Shown here: positions 33,150 to 43,712 of the stretch, in pieces
Layout of the letters: each line of letters opens with the position of its first letter
Position numbering within the stretch: position 1 is the first letter of the stretch
From: Tretioscincus oriximinensis
Taxonomy: Eukaryota > Chordata > Lepidosauria > Squamata > Gymnophthalmidae
Assembly (NCBI GenBank): GCA_022410635.1
Contig: JAJVDF010000159.1
Coordinates: 1,447,060 to 1,511,059 of the forward strand
Direction of reading: 5' to 3'
Length of the DNA stretch: 64,000 nucleotides
Position numbers and translations under genes: made by a program
Notes under the pieces: generated by a model
What the model was told of the DNA's origin: nothing
What the model saw: the letters and a program-made list of their open reading frames with translations, nothing else
The model's database searches: none

Positions 33150-34420
33150 CACCACCCTTTTTTTCTTTGATGGGTAACCACAGGAAAGTGAATCTTCTTA
33201 GTGATGTCTTTCCAAATTTTCTGTGTTTTAATCATCCCAGCATTGGTGCACGGTTTTACATTGTTCTATTCCAGTGTTGTATTAAAAAATGTTTTAGACA
33301 TTTCTTTGATCCGGTATGGTGGCTACATCCATGGGGAAACACATCCATTTTCAATACATCCAAAGACCCCTTATCCCAGTAATGTGGAGCACTAACAAAA
33401 TTTCATTCTAGATTTAAGGAAGGTGATACTGTGGGTTTTCCATCTACCCCAGAGAGAACCAGCAACACTAGCAGNAGGGCAACCAGTAGTCTTGTGAAGC
33501 TTTGACCATTTGCGGTCCAGAAGACCAACAATACTTCTCTCCTCAACTGCCATCCAAACATCCATTCCACCCCAAAGCTGGAGAAGGGCACCTGGAAAGC
33601 AGTATAGGACATTTTCATTTGCTGTTCCATCTGGGACCCAATCCAGCCTGATTCCCCCCAGGCCCAACCCAGACTCCGGCACTGCTAGAGAATCTCATGC
33701 AGTCTCTTAGCTAATACCCNCTTACACGTGATCAGAGTTCTCAGGGGATCTTTGCATGAGAAAATTTTCCTTATCCCAATTCCCACCCATTTTACCGGAA
33801 GTGACAGTGGCTCCTAGTGGTTCCACTAATCTGGTTCTTTGGCCTTTTATTTGCCTCCTGCATCTTGGCAAAGGATACTTTTAAACGTGTACCTCTCAGG
33901 TGCTCCAGGCCTGTTGTGCCAGCAGTTACGATAAAGAAAGAACAGTTTATTTTCCTGAAGACCACCATGGGACAATAAAGCTCTTGTACTATAAATGGGC
34001 AAAGCACATATCGAAATAGCTGAGGGAATCATTAGTTGGTTCCCCCTGAAAATGCACATAGCTTCACCCTCTCTCATCCAATTCATATCCAGTGGTTAGC
34101 AGCATAAAAAAGAGGGGGGGGGGGAATATGGTTTTGTGCAACCCTGCATTCAACCAATAATTCCAGTGTTCTCTCATGGGGTACATAGACAAAACAAACA
34201 TGGTTCTCCTCCTGAGCCTCTAAGGCTTTGGTAGTGGATATTTTCCCGACCATTTCCTTGTGAAATTAATCCTGCTGACTGTCAAGATCTTTTCAAAGCA
34301 GACCAGAGGGGAGCAGAGTTGATTAGAGAGAGGAACAGGGATTAGTGGGAAGAACAGGACAATAGCTGCCAGAAAGTCCAGGAAAAGATATGAGGCAACG
34401 GGATAACTCTTGAATAATAA
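33150..34420. other. Unique sequence, nothing recognised
   Basis: No exon or repeat family was supported. A G-rich run (aaaaagaggggggggggg) lies near 34105-34124. Confidence 0.4.
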
Positions 34421-34424
34421 TTTA

Positions 34425-34525
34425 GTAAGGGGGTCTTGTAATACTTTAATTACTAACATGAAAAAGGTAGGCAGCGTGAGTTTTTATAGACAGGTTTGCT
34501 ATGTCAGATGTTAAGGAAGAACTGC
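34425..34525. mobile_element. Foldback family, old fragment
   Basis: aagggggtcttgtaatactt, then attactaacatgaaaaagg and taggcagcgtgagtttttat-agacagg follow the arm sequence of the foldback family (aaggagctagcagcactt, gactaac, ggcataagctttcgtagacagg). One arm only. Confidence 0.5.
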
Positions 34526-34529
34526 CTTG

Positions 34530-35165
34530 GGACAGACTATATGGAGCAAACTGAGCACTAGAAATAACAGAACTGTAAATGTGTGTGTGTGTGATTAGTC
34601 AGGTCAAGTACAGCTTGAGTGCAATATAGGTAAAAGTGTTGCAATCAAATATATGCAGTATGCTGGAGAGGAGAATATTCCAAGAGTGCCCTCAAGTGGC
34701 TGAGGTTATAAAATGTGTAGTGTGCCAGAAAACCATGGTTTCTATTCAGTCCCANCATAATGGACTGGAGTTTATGAAATTTGTGGTTGTATTCCAGTTA
34801 CGCTGCTTCTTTTCCAAATCTTCCGTGCAATTTCCTTGTTCAAGAGCTGCTGTTCTGAGGTCCAAGATGGAATGTCCTGGGAGATTGAAGTGTTCTGTAT
34901 CAGGTTTTTGTGTATTGCCTTTCCGAATATCTTGAATAATATGTATTTCTTGTTCTTCTGCCTTTGACTACAATTTAAGGGAAATATACTTATCCAACTT
35001 GTTTGAGTTATTTAACGAAAATCTTTCAAAAAGAGAATGTTTTTAGCTAGTGAGATTTTTAGAGATTTCACTACGAAAACTAGATGCTGCCCATGTTTGT
35101 TGAGGAAGGATTACTGGATGAAATTAATGACCCATTCCATCTCCAAATATACTTTCACAGCAGTC
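34530..35165. other. Unique sequence
   Basis: A short (TG)n run lies at 34579-34592. Nothing else was recognised. Confidence 0.4.
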
Positions 35166-35169
35166 AGTC

Positions 35170-35561
35170 AATGGCACAGTTTCCTTATTATTGTCCAGTT
35201 ATTCAATTGTGTTTGATTCTTTGTGACCCCATAGGCCATAGCATGCCAGGCCTCTCTGTCCTATTTTACCTCCCGGAGTTTGACCAAACTCATATTTGTT
35301 GTTTCCATGACATTGTCTACCGACTCATCCTAAACCGTGCCCTTCTACGTTTGCTTTCAACCTTTCCCAGTATCCATTTTGTTTCCCATTATGTGGCCAA
35401 AGACTGAAATTTCAATATTTATCCTTCCAATGAACAAAGGGTTGATTTCCTTTAGTACTCACGATTTTTGCTCTCCTTTCACTATAGTGGATTCTCACAA
35501 ATTCAGTGCCACAATTCAAATGTTTCAACTCCTCTGTCTTCCTTACAGTCCAACTTTCAGA
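35170..35561 (-). mobile_element. Bov-B (RTE-clade) LINE fragment
   Basis: The plus strand carries phrases typical of Bov-B: gattctttgtgaccccatag, gccaggcctctctgtcc, atgtggccaaagactgaaat, cttccaatgaacaaaggg, tgatttcctttagtac, and ttacagtccaactttcag. Bov-B is an RTE-clade retrotransposon found throughout Squamata and, by horizontal transfer, in ruminants. The copy is broken and non-coding. It is the strongest single indicator of a squamate host. Confidence 0.8.
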
Positions 35562-35827
35562 AGCGCGAATGGCTCAGCCGCTTAGGAATTCTTCTCTCGT
35601 CTGGGAGATGGGGTTTCGAAGCCCTGTGTTGGACGTGGGGAGGGGTGAGCACCTTCCACTAGCCTGAATCCAAAAGCATGAATTGTAAGAAATTGCAACT
35701 GACTGCAAGTAGATACGTGGGAACCACCACAGCCTGGTGGGGAAGATAGAATGTGAGCCTTCAGGCAAAATACCCTTGTAAGCCGCTTTGAGTCCCTTTG
35801 AAAAGGTGAGAAAAGCGGGGTATAAGA
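35562..35827 (+). mobile_element. tRNA-derived SINE inserted at the Bov-B edge
   Basis: The head agcgcgaatggctcagccgc is well preserved, followed by the B-box-like ggtttcgaagccc. About 25 bases (tagctctagccaacccagct region) are deleted after actagcctg. The tail is typical up to cggggtataag. Confidence 0.9.
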
Positions 35828-35955
35828 ATCTTCTCCTCTTCTCCTCTTCTCCTCTTCTCCTCTCATCTTCTCCTCTTCTCCTCTTCTCCTCTTCTCCTCC
35901 TCTCCTCCTCTCCTCCTCCTCTCTTTCTTCTCTCCTTCTATCCTTCTCTCCTTCA
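35828..35955. repeat. (TCTCC/TCTTC)n tract at SINE tail
   Basis: Pyrimidine units ctcttctc and ctcctctc extend the SINE tail by about 125 bases. Confidence 0.93.
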
Positions 35956-35959
35956 GCTA

Positions 35960-36555
35960 TACATTAGAAAATTACTCAGCTTAGACTGAAGTGACCAAAA
36001 CTGGGCAAAATGATGGTACTGCTTTTTAAAATACTGTTCAGGTTTGTCATAGTTTTTCTACTAAAGAGCAAGTGTGCAACCTTCCAAGTGTTCAGAACAT
36101 ACATAGGTCATTAATTGATACTCTTCTCATGAACACATGTGTGTGATCTGGAATGTAGCTGCAAACAGTTTTCACTGTGGGCTTTACACCAGCCTGCTAT
36201 TTTAGAACTAAATCGAATAATGAATTATCTGCCTCCATAACAGTAAATGGCATTTTGTGCCAATTTACAGCCATGAAATTGTTCTGTGTCAAGTCAGTGA
36301 CAGAAAGGCATTTTATGAGGAATAGCAATAGGTGAGTCTCAGATTTGCATACTGAAAGCAAAAGTGGAGATAGTGCTTATTGTNAAACAGTTGCAATAAC
36401 CTTGACTGCAGTCACAAAAACAATTTTACAGCAGATTAAACACAAGTACACATAAGGTAAAGAGAAGCAAGAAGCAAGAAGCAAAAAGATCGAATTAGGG
36501 TTGAGAAAGAGGCCAACCCCCCCAAATCCTGAGTGTGAAAGGGCATCTAGAGTGA
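35960..36555. other. Unique sequence
   Basis: Nothing recognised apart from a short gaagcaa repeat near 36465-36485. Confidence 0.4.
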
Positions 36556-36559
36556 CCAA

Positions 36560-37160
36560 AGATCTGGGACGAAATCAGACACCATGTCCTGCTTGAAAGT
36601 CAAATTCCTGTTGAATTTGCCTCACCAGTTATAGAACTGGCAGATTGTGGGTTTTAGAGCTGATTAGCTGGATTACTGGCAAAATAATCCAGCTAATAGA
36701 ATTATGGCAAAAAAGCTGTTCTGTGTGGATAGTTCCAGTAAGAAACCGAGAAGGTGAGAAATGAAGGGAATCTGATACTGACAGCAAACTATCCATTAAC
36801 ATTTGCGAGAAGGAATGATGGATGGGGAAAGGGACACATTGGTCCTTATCCCCACTGAACCTTCTTCTTGGCTATATCTCAGAATAGGAGTGTGCCATCT
36901 ACATGCTAGTGTAGGCTATGGCAGGACCCGAATGGGGCCTGCCACAGCCTACACTGGCACGTGGATGACCAAGCTCTGGATTGAGATATAACCCTGAATA
37001 AGATTCAGTGGGGACAGGGCCATTATTACAAAACGTCACTCATTAGAAATTGTCAGAATGAAAAAACTTGGAACATGTTGTAACGATATGAACAAGGGCC
37101 ATAAAAAACAGTAAACCCATCAGGAAATTCTGGAATAAATAAGTGTCATGTTTGATACAA
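36560..37160. repeat. Dispersed repeat family R, copy 3 (interrupted)
   Basis: The left part (36560-36840) shares ttgaatttgcctcacca and gaatctgatactgacagcaaactat with copy 2. The right part (37023-37160) shares catcaggaaattctggaataaataagtg-type sequence with 13080-13115. The palindromic element at 36841-37022 separates them. A perfect 13-bp hairpin lies at 36663-36697. Confidence 0.5.
36841..37022. mobile_element. Palindromic element P, copy 2 (best copy)
   Basis: The whole 182 bp folds back on itself. The left half, from tccttatccccactgaacc to gtaggctatggcaggaccc, pairs with the right half, from ggggcctgccacagcctaca to gattcagtggggacagggcc. There is no loop to speak of and no coding frame. 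Possible short target duplication is att. Confidence 0.65.
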
Positions 37161-37164
37161 CCCA

Positions 37165-37375
37165 GGTGTCTTAAGCCTTGAAAAATGGCAACTTAAAAGT
37201 ACCTCATTGTAATATTTAAAATTATGCAGGATATAGAATAGGTGGACAGAGAAAAAATATTTTACTTATCACACAACTGTAGAAACACTGAGCTAATGGA
37301 CAGAAGAGTTAAGACTGACCTCTCAGAAAGTATTTTTTTTCACCCAAAGGGTATCAGTCTATTAAATTCACAAGA
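37165..37375 (+). mobile_element. CR1/L2-group LINE fragment, old
   Basis: aaaattatgcaggatatag, then ggtggacagagaaaaaat, acagaagagttaagactg and ttcacccaaagggtatcag follow the C-terminal coding end of the LINE at 25040. Confidence 0.6.
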
Positions 37376-37454
37376 CAACATGGTGACAATGATCATATTG
37401 GAACACTTTCAAGGTGGATTTCAAAGCAAAAGCTATTTTAGTCTGGGGCCAGAA

Positions 37455-37667
37455 TATCAAGCAAGAGGGTCTCAAAGTGTCCTAGAGATGAACAAGAACA
37501 AAGAAGGCACCATGAGCTTGGGATGCTAAGGAACAACACCTTCAGATGCTATAGATGGGTTGTTTTCTAGCATCAGTGAAAACAGATGTGTCTACAAAAG
37601 CTCATGTTACCTACCTTTTTCTTGTTAGGTACTATGAGACCCCCTTGCTGGAGACTCTGGCTAGCTT
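37455..37667. mobile_element. Foldback family, old copy
   Basis: Both arms are present but diverged: caagagggtctcaaagtgtc, then ggcaccatgagcttg on the left, and gtgtctacaaaagctcatg, ttgttaggtactatgagac and ccccttgctggagactctgg on the right. The core there reads aaaagctcatgtta, keeping a U at the position where young copies have C. Confidence 0.6.
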
Positions 37668-37669
37668 TA

Positions 37670-38490
37670 NAAAGCAATTGGGCAACTGCATGATCAGATG
37701 GTTATTAGAATAGATGATTTGGTGCCACCTCCAGGTTATAGAGATAGGCAGGATATCTCTAAAGAACATTTGCAGGTGATCAAAAATGGCTTAAGAGTTT
37801 ATGTTTTTCACTTGTCATCTTGGATCTTTGGTTGGTGGCTCAGTGAATTTGCTTTGNGGGGGACAACAAGATGCTTCCTTGTCATCTGTCTTGGCTTTCT
37901 TTTAAAATCTCCATAAGATTTCCAAACTAGAAGTTAGCTTTATTGTGGAACAGCTAAGCATGCAATTGAGCACCTTGAGAGAAAAAATGAAGTCTATGAA
38001 ATTACCTTGCTGTGTCTTCGACATGGTTTTGCCANGTGTCTCATTGTACCACCAACCAACATGAAGAATGTAGAAAACAATGGGTTTTAAGCATTTTCAA
38101 TTAGGCTTTGCCTTTCCCCTTAGTCAACAGTCTGANCTTCGGTGCTTAACTTCCCAAATGTTTCAGCATCATGGAGAAAATAACAACCTTTCTATTAATA
38201 CATATAATATAAACACAGTAACGATGGTAACCAACCTCGTACTGGCTGACTATTCTTTTCTTAAAATCCTAGGCTGTTCTGAAATAAAATGAAATAAAAN
38301 AAACTACATATGTCTGTGTTCTGATGGGGGTGAAAGAAGTGATTTTGAAAACTGTAAAGTGAATTCAATTCCCTCCACCGTTTTCTTCCATTTCAGATCT
38401 GTTTCAACTCCATTTCATTGTCTGCAAAAGATTTGCATTGGCTTTTGGAATTAATGGCTGCATTAGTTGGGTAATTTTTGCAGTGTTTTT
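37670..38490. other. Unique AT-rich DNA
   Basis: Nothing recognised. Several isolated Ns. Confidence 0.4.
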
Positions 38491-38496
38491 GGAGTG

Positions 38497-38925
38497 TCTT
38501 CTTCTGCAGTCCATCCTTGTTTTTTTCATGTGCCCAAGTTTTGCACAAATCTATAATTATAATTAATACACATATTCTGTTTTGCACAAAACTAGACAGC
38601 CCTCCCCTTCCCCCCAAACCCCCCCCCCCTTTAAAACCACTGTTGCCTCCTCAGAAATTAGAACAAACTGGAAGCACAGCAGTGGTATTCAGCAGCATTT
38701 GCTACATGCAAATTATAGCCAAATCACCGATAGCCCAATTTGGGGAAAACTGCACCTGCATTGCTTTTGAGGGAGAACTCTGTTCCGGTACCATTTGGCT
38801 TTGTGAATGATACATCACAAAAGTGCACCCCCTGTGGATTATAGAGGAACTGCGCACAACCAGTGCAAAACCACACAGCTTTTGCTCCATTCCCCCCCCC
38901 CCCCAGTGAGAATGCATTGTATTCA
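38497..38925 (-). repeat. Dispersed family D, copy 2 (uninterrupted)
   Basis: This is the reverse complement of the family D copy at 29983. Poly-C runs (about 38608-38627 and 38890-38904) lie at corresponding places. It ends near cagtgagaatgcattgt, the complement of the family start. The near 430-bp length gives the family size. No coding frame. Confidence 0.6.
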
Positions 38926-39103
38926 CAATTNTATTCTGTACACATTAGAGTAGTTTCAATGAATAGAGAGATTTATATTGACAGTTTTGGCTTGGTTAGA
39001 ATTTTTGTTATATTTGAATTATCTGTTCACTCTTTCTTGTTGTTAAAGGTGTTAGTTATGCTGGTATTTATATTTTCCCCCATCCTTTCTTCTGAGGTTA
39101 ATA

Positions 39104-39181
39104 TACTGCTCGAAACAATTAAGGAAACATTTAGTGTTACACTGTTATGTTAAAGTGTTCCCTTAATTGTTTTGAGCAGTA
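39104..39181. mobile_element. 74-bp mariner-like hairpin MITE
   Basis: ctgctcgaaacaattaagg (39106 on) and the complement ccttaattgttttgagcag form arms of about 30 bp around a short centre, flanked by TA on both sides. The ctgctcaaaa-aattaaggg-aacac terminus recalls a Tc1/mariner-type inverted repeat seen in several vertebrates and insects. TA target duplication supports that class. Confidence 0.75.
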
Positions 39182-39267
39182 TATATCTCTAACTAAAGGC
39201 CAAGCTAAATGTTAGGTAAATATAGGATAACTAATTTGGAGCAAAAGGCATCTATTTTTTCCTTAAC

Positions 39268-39482
39268 ATGTTTATAGATTTCAGAGAAATAGCCGTGTTA
39301 GTCTAGCAGAAAGTCCAGCAAAGGGGCTAGCAGCACTTTGAGACTAACTTGAGAAAAGTGGTTGGCATAAGCTTTCGTAGAGCATCTGAAGAAGTAGACC
39401 TGTCTACGAAAGCTTATGCCAACCACTTTTCTCAAGTTAGTCTCAAAGTGCTGCTAGCCCCTTTGCTGGATGTTTATAGATT
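39268..39482 (-). mobile_element. Foldback element, copy C (young)
   Basis: A 13-bp direct repeat atgtttatagatt flanks it (39268-39280, 39470-39482). The 34-bp extension is at the left. The left arm stops at cgtag (39380) and the right arm begins at gcatctgaag (39382), a third distinct junction. Position 39325 is G and its partner 39459 is C, where copies A, B and D have A and T. The variant is therefore shared by both arms. Confidence 0.82.
39385..39419 (+). ncRNA. Hammerhead-like core, copy C
   Basis: ctgaaga, an extra a, gtagac-ct-gtctac, gaaa, gc-ttat-gc, then CA. It is identical to copy B in the core. Confidence 0.3.
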
Positions 39483-39489
39483 GTTGATA

Positions 39490-40715
39490 GATCTCTACAT
39501 CTTAGAATAAAAAAATCAAAACAAATCAAAATCTATCTTCAGAGAATAGTTTCCGGGAACCATTTCTATCCATTCACTAAATGGAATGTTTCCTGCCTTT
39601 TGTATTCATCCTGATAGAAGCATTCTTATTCTTGGGAACAAAAAGTGTGTTTTCTAGTGTGCCTGCCTGCCCCCCTGTCACTGTGATTGGGTCAAAACAT
39701 GTCATGTGATTGATTGATTTGCACAATCACATGGGGCGGGGGGATGCACCAGGCATGTAGAATGCAGAAATATTAGATAAAGTCTTTACTCATCCTGATG
39801 TAATGTTTCCGGAACAAATGATTCATTGTGGTCTGCTTAAACACAGCCCAGACAAGTTACAATTATGGTAAGTATTTGGGGATCATTGGGGAATAATGAA
39901 GCAATTACAAGTGCAAGAGCCTTGTCTTGCTCATTGTGTGCACTATACCCACTCCAAATATGAGAAGGACCCTTGTTTAGACATATNCACAAACATTTTT
40001 ATCTGTAATCAATTTGAATCAAACTAAAGAGGGTTTGTGTTGAATTTGAATTTATCTCTTCAGATAACAAGGTGTTTGCTTCTACTTAATACCATTGAAT
40101 ACCTTTGCTCCTTGAACACACACAATGTGTTCCCTAGAACTCATCAACTTCTTTTTAGTGTGAATTCAAGTTCTGTTTTCAAACAGGCAGGTGTTGTTTC
40201 AGACTCAAAAATTTTGAACATCTCTGTTTGGTTGAAAGTAATGCAGCCCTAACCAGATTGATAAATCTGTAACCTTGTTTCATATCAGAAAATTACCTTC
40301 TTGTGTCATCTCTCAGGTTGCCTCCATACTGTTGTCTTTTGTAGTGAAACCTTCAAAAATCTTACCATTTTCTCTCCACATGCGGGAAGGAAACCCCTTC
40401 TCTTCCTCATGTATTCTGCCTACAGTTTCCATGAAACCTTGGGAAGCTCTAAGTTCTCATGAAGCCCGATTCAGTGCTGGGAATATTTGGACTGGGAAAT
40501 CTTGTGCCAAAGCCTGAAAATCTTGNGCTTTGGGGAGTCACCTCTTTGGAGTGGAACTGGAAGTCAATCTGGGTGCCCTTTCCAGAAGCAAGACAAGAAG
40601 TGACATCATTTATTATGTCAAATCCAGCTTCATGGATGAAAACTTGTACCTTGTAGGAGAGTGGGGATTCTGACAAACAGTACAAGAATCCCATTCGGTT
40701 CCAACCACTGGTCAC
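39490..40715. other. Unique sequence, nothing recognised
   Basis: No exon, RNA gene or clear repeat could be supported. Confidence 0.4.
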
Positions 40716-40718
40716 CTG

Positions 40719-41387
40719 TCATTGGTTGCTGCCCCCATTGGTTGCCAGGTGGATGAATACAAAGGAGAAAAAAGCCTCATTTTTAAAAAGGTTATGATTT
40801 GAGGCTGCTTTTTTATTTATTATTTTTAAAAAAGCTGTATTTCCCTGCTTAGTTTCAGACGAGCAAACAGATTTCTNCTGACCTGCCTGACTAAAACAAT
40901 CACAGACTGGACTGAAGGTTACTGAGACTTCATCAGAACAATGTCTCCCAATCTGGAAAAAAANTGATGCGGAGCAAAGGTTCCTTGATTCACCTAACCC
41001 CTCGTCCCACCAGTTTTGCAATGCTTTGTCTACTTGGATGGTTAGAGTTACTGTATTTTGTGAGTTGGGAGTGATTTGTGATTTTCTTGGCAAAAATTCA
41101 AAAATTTGTGCCATTGCCTTTTTCTGAAGAACATGTGACCCTCTGTTTTCCAGGCGGTTGNTTTTCTTCTGAGCCGTTTTGATAAATTCTCCCAGGATGT
41201 TGTCAGTGAATTTCTCCAAAAAGTTGAAGACGTTTTCAACAGCCTTCAGGAAGTGTGACCCACCATTTCTTATTGAAAGAACACTCTTTTCCACTTCATT
41301 TTTTTCAATGCATCCTCTCTTTTTAAACCCTCTAAAATGCACTACATCTGATATGCTAATGCTGTCTGTTGTCCAAACCATAAACAT
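40719..41387 (-). CDS. 222-codon ORF, unknown
   Basis: This is the longest gap-free open frame in the window. An in-frame TAA lies just upstream of its ATG and a TGA closes it. The peptide has no low-complexity stretch. It contains a serine- and phenylalanine-rich half with repeated GSH motifs (NGGSHFLKAVENVF and NRGSHVLQKKAMAQ). Three codons contain N. I recognise no domain, signal peptide or membrane segment. No promoter, splice site or polyadenylation signal is evident. It may be a retrocopy or transposon-derived frame, a single-exon gene, or chance. Confidence 0.25.
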   Translation of the reverse strand: MFMVWTTDSISISDVVHFRGFKKRGCIEKNEVEKSVLSIRNGGSHFLKAVENVFNFLEKFTDNILGEFIKTAQKKXNRLENRGSHVLQKKAMAQIFEFLPRKSQITPNSQNTVTLTIQVDKALQNWWDEGLGESRNLCSASXFFQIGRHCSDEVSVTFSPVCDCFSQAGQXKSVCSSETKQGNTAFLKIINKKAASNHNLFKNEAFFSFVFIHLATNGGSNQ

Positions 41388-41625
41388 GGAGCAAAGTCCC
41401 TTTTATTCTGGGTGTCTTGTGAGACTGCCACACAGGTGCAGAACAATCCTGCATAGTCTTGGAATGAAGGAGCCATAAAACATTTTAGTTCTAGAATGGA
41501 AAAAAAAAATCTTGGAAGCTTTTTTCTGCTATAGTGGGGATATATAGCGTATATGTGTAGAGTCACATCTCAAACCCATGTTTAAAGCCTTTGAATATTT
41601 TATTTTTTTGTTTTTAATATGAAAT

Positions 41626-41934
41626 AGAAGAAGAAGAACAACTGGGTTCTTATACCCCGCTTTTTCTCACCTTTCAAAGGGACTCAAAGCGGCTTACAAG
41701 GGTATTTTGCCCCAAGACTCATATTCTATCTTCCCCACCAGAATCTGGTGGTTCCCATGTATCTACTTGCAGTCAGGTGCAATTTCTTGCAGTTCCTGCT
41801 TTNGAATAGCTGGGTTGGCTAGAGCTACAGGCTAGTGGAAGGTGTTCACCCCTCCCCACATCCCACACAGGGCTTTCAAACCTGATCTTCTAGACGAGAG
41901 ACGAATTCTTAAGCGACTGAGCTATCCGTGCCTG
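41626..41934 (-). mobile_element. tRNA-derived SINE with CTT tail
   Basis: Full-length minus-strand copy, from the agaagaagaagaac tail complement to gagctatccgtgcctg. It directly abuts the L2 fragment. Confidence 0.92.
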
Positions 41935-41937
41935 TAA

Positions 41938-42400
41938 ATTGAGGCCATAGTTTGGATGCTTCCACCTTTAGGCTGCCATTTACAAAGCCCGAAATGGCTT
42001 GGGNCCCAAATTTTTCCATGTCCTCCCATAGGTACCTGCCAGCACCCCAAGATTCTCTGATGAGGCTTTCCTAGCAGTCGCACCTCCTTCACTCATCAAG
42101 GGAGTGTGGACACATTGGAGAGCCTTCTCTGCGGTATCCCCAAGTTATAGAATTCTCTCCCCTCTGTGGTGCACCAGTTACCTACACTATACACATTCAG
42201 ATGCCTGGTGAAAATGCAGCTGTTCAGCTTCATGTTTATCTNAACCAAATATTTCCTGCACCTTGAAGGCACTATAATATTGTTAGACTGTCCTATTTTT
42301 AAAATGCCCTATTTTAATNTGTTTTTATCATTTTTTTGCTGTGATCTGAANTGAGACCTTTGGGTACAGGGCAGAATATAAATGTAAATAAATAAATACA
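41938..42400 (+). mobile_element. L2-group LINE, 3' end
   Basis: aaagcccgaaatggcttggg, gagagccttctctgcgg, gttatagaattctctccc and gatgcctggtgaaaatgcag follow the order of the L2 C-terminal coding region. The end ggtacagggcagaatataaa, tgtaaataaataaata is the usual L2 3' tail. Frames are broken by indels and Ns. Confidence 0.7.
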
Positions 42401-42404
42401 TTTC

Positions 42405-43370
42405 TTTTTCTCTCTGTGTAGATGCAGTCTTGAAAATATAATACAAATGAAAGGTAACAATAAATAAAATTGCTCAAGCATGATNGGAAACAATATCTTG
42501 CTCTACCAAACAGCACTGATATATCCAAAAAGGTAATCATAATAAAGGGAAGTCAATTGGAATGAACCAGCCACAGTTTAAAAAAGTAATTTGAAGCTTC
42601 TGGCATTTGTGTTCTACATATATTTGGAGATAAGCTGTTTCAGACATTTGGAGTTATTTGGTATGCTAACATTTGAGAAACTGCATCTGGAAGATCTATA
42701 GATATTTCCAGTGATGGCTTATTTCAGTGTTTTTACTCTGAGCAGTTTTATCCTGTTACTTTTTAATTTGATCATAATATTAATTTAAGATATTTAATGG
42801 AGAGGTTACTCTAACATTACACTGGCTTAATTTTTTCTGCGGGAGGGAGGGGTNATTGATTTTACTTTTGGGGTTTATGTTTATTGATTGCTTTGGCTTT
42901 GGAAAGCAAATTCAATTTTTAATTAATATTTGTGCAACCAAATATTGATAACCAAAAATTCATATTTTTCAGTACAATTCCCAAGTTTTTCTCTAGCTCT
43001 GGTTTTAACTCATTCCAGAAAAGTGATCAGTCACANGATGAATGAATCAATGATTCAATCAATGACTCAATCAATCACAAGCAAACAATTCTTCAATGTC
43101 CTCTTGAAGTCTCCTTTGAACTGAACTGTCCCCTTCTATGATGAAAGGGAAAAATCTTAAAGTGAGGGAAAGGAAGATGTGATCGCTTAGACTTCTTTAA
43201 ATATTCTTAATGTATATTGCTCTCTGTAAATACCCCACAAGAGTTTATTGTATTTACAAAACCCTCAGTAACAATCAAATGTAGTATGCAATAATGCCAA
43301 CTAAGGATAAAAAGACCACAGCTCATAAATAATAATAACATGTTCAAAGACATCCTCCTACAGAGGACCT
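42405..43370. other. Unique AT-rich DNA
   Basis: A short atgaatcaatgattcaatca repeat lies near 43038-43070. Nothing else was recognised. Confidence 0.4.
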
Positions 43371-43435
43371 CTTAGGTGGCATCTCCCAGACTTGTCTCTT
43401 ATCTCTCACACGTGATCCCCCCAAAAAATCTAGCC

Positions 43436-43712
43436 AGGGGTGTTGCAGCACCTTAGAGGCTAAAAGGTAAGCAACATAAGCTTTCATAGGCAAGTCTGCT
43501 TCTTCAGATGTACATTCGTATACAAATTGTCATGAAAGACTTGCTAGAATCTCTCTTTCCCTACCTCCCTCTTTCTCTGCCTCAAAGAAATAGCTGTGTT
43601 AGTCTTTCTCTAGAAAGTCTAACAAAGGGAACTTGTAGAACTTCAGAAACTAACAAGCGGAAGATAGATGGCATGAGCTTTTGTAGACATGTCTATGTCT
43701 TCACATTATCTA
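43436..43712. mobile_element. Two older foldback-family fragments
   Basis: One arm at 43436-43520 (gcagcaccttagaggctaa, cataagctttcatagg, cttcttcagatg). A second at 43575-43712 starts with the extension (caaagaaatagctgtgttag) and continues with acaaagggaacttgtag, gaaactaacaag and gcatgagcttttgtagac. Confidence 0.65.

Noticed and set aside
32703..33382. Frames of over 100 codons across the N run
   Set aside because: The frames are open only because Ns give no stop codons.
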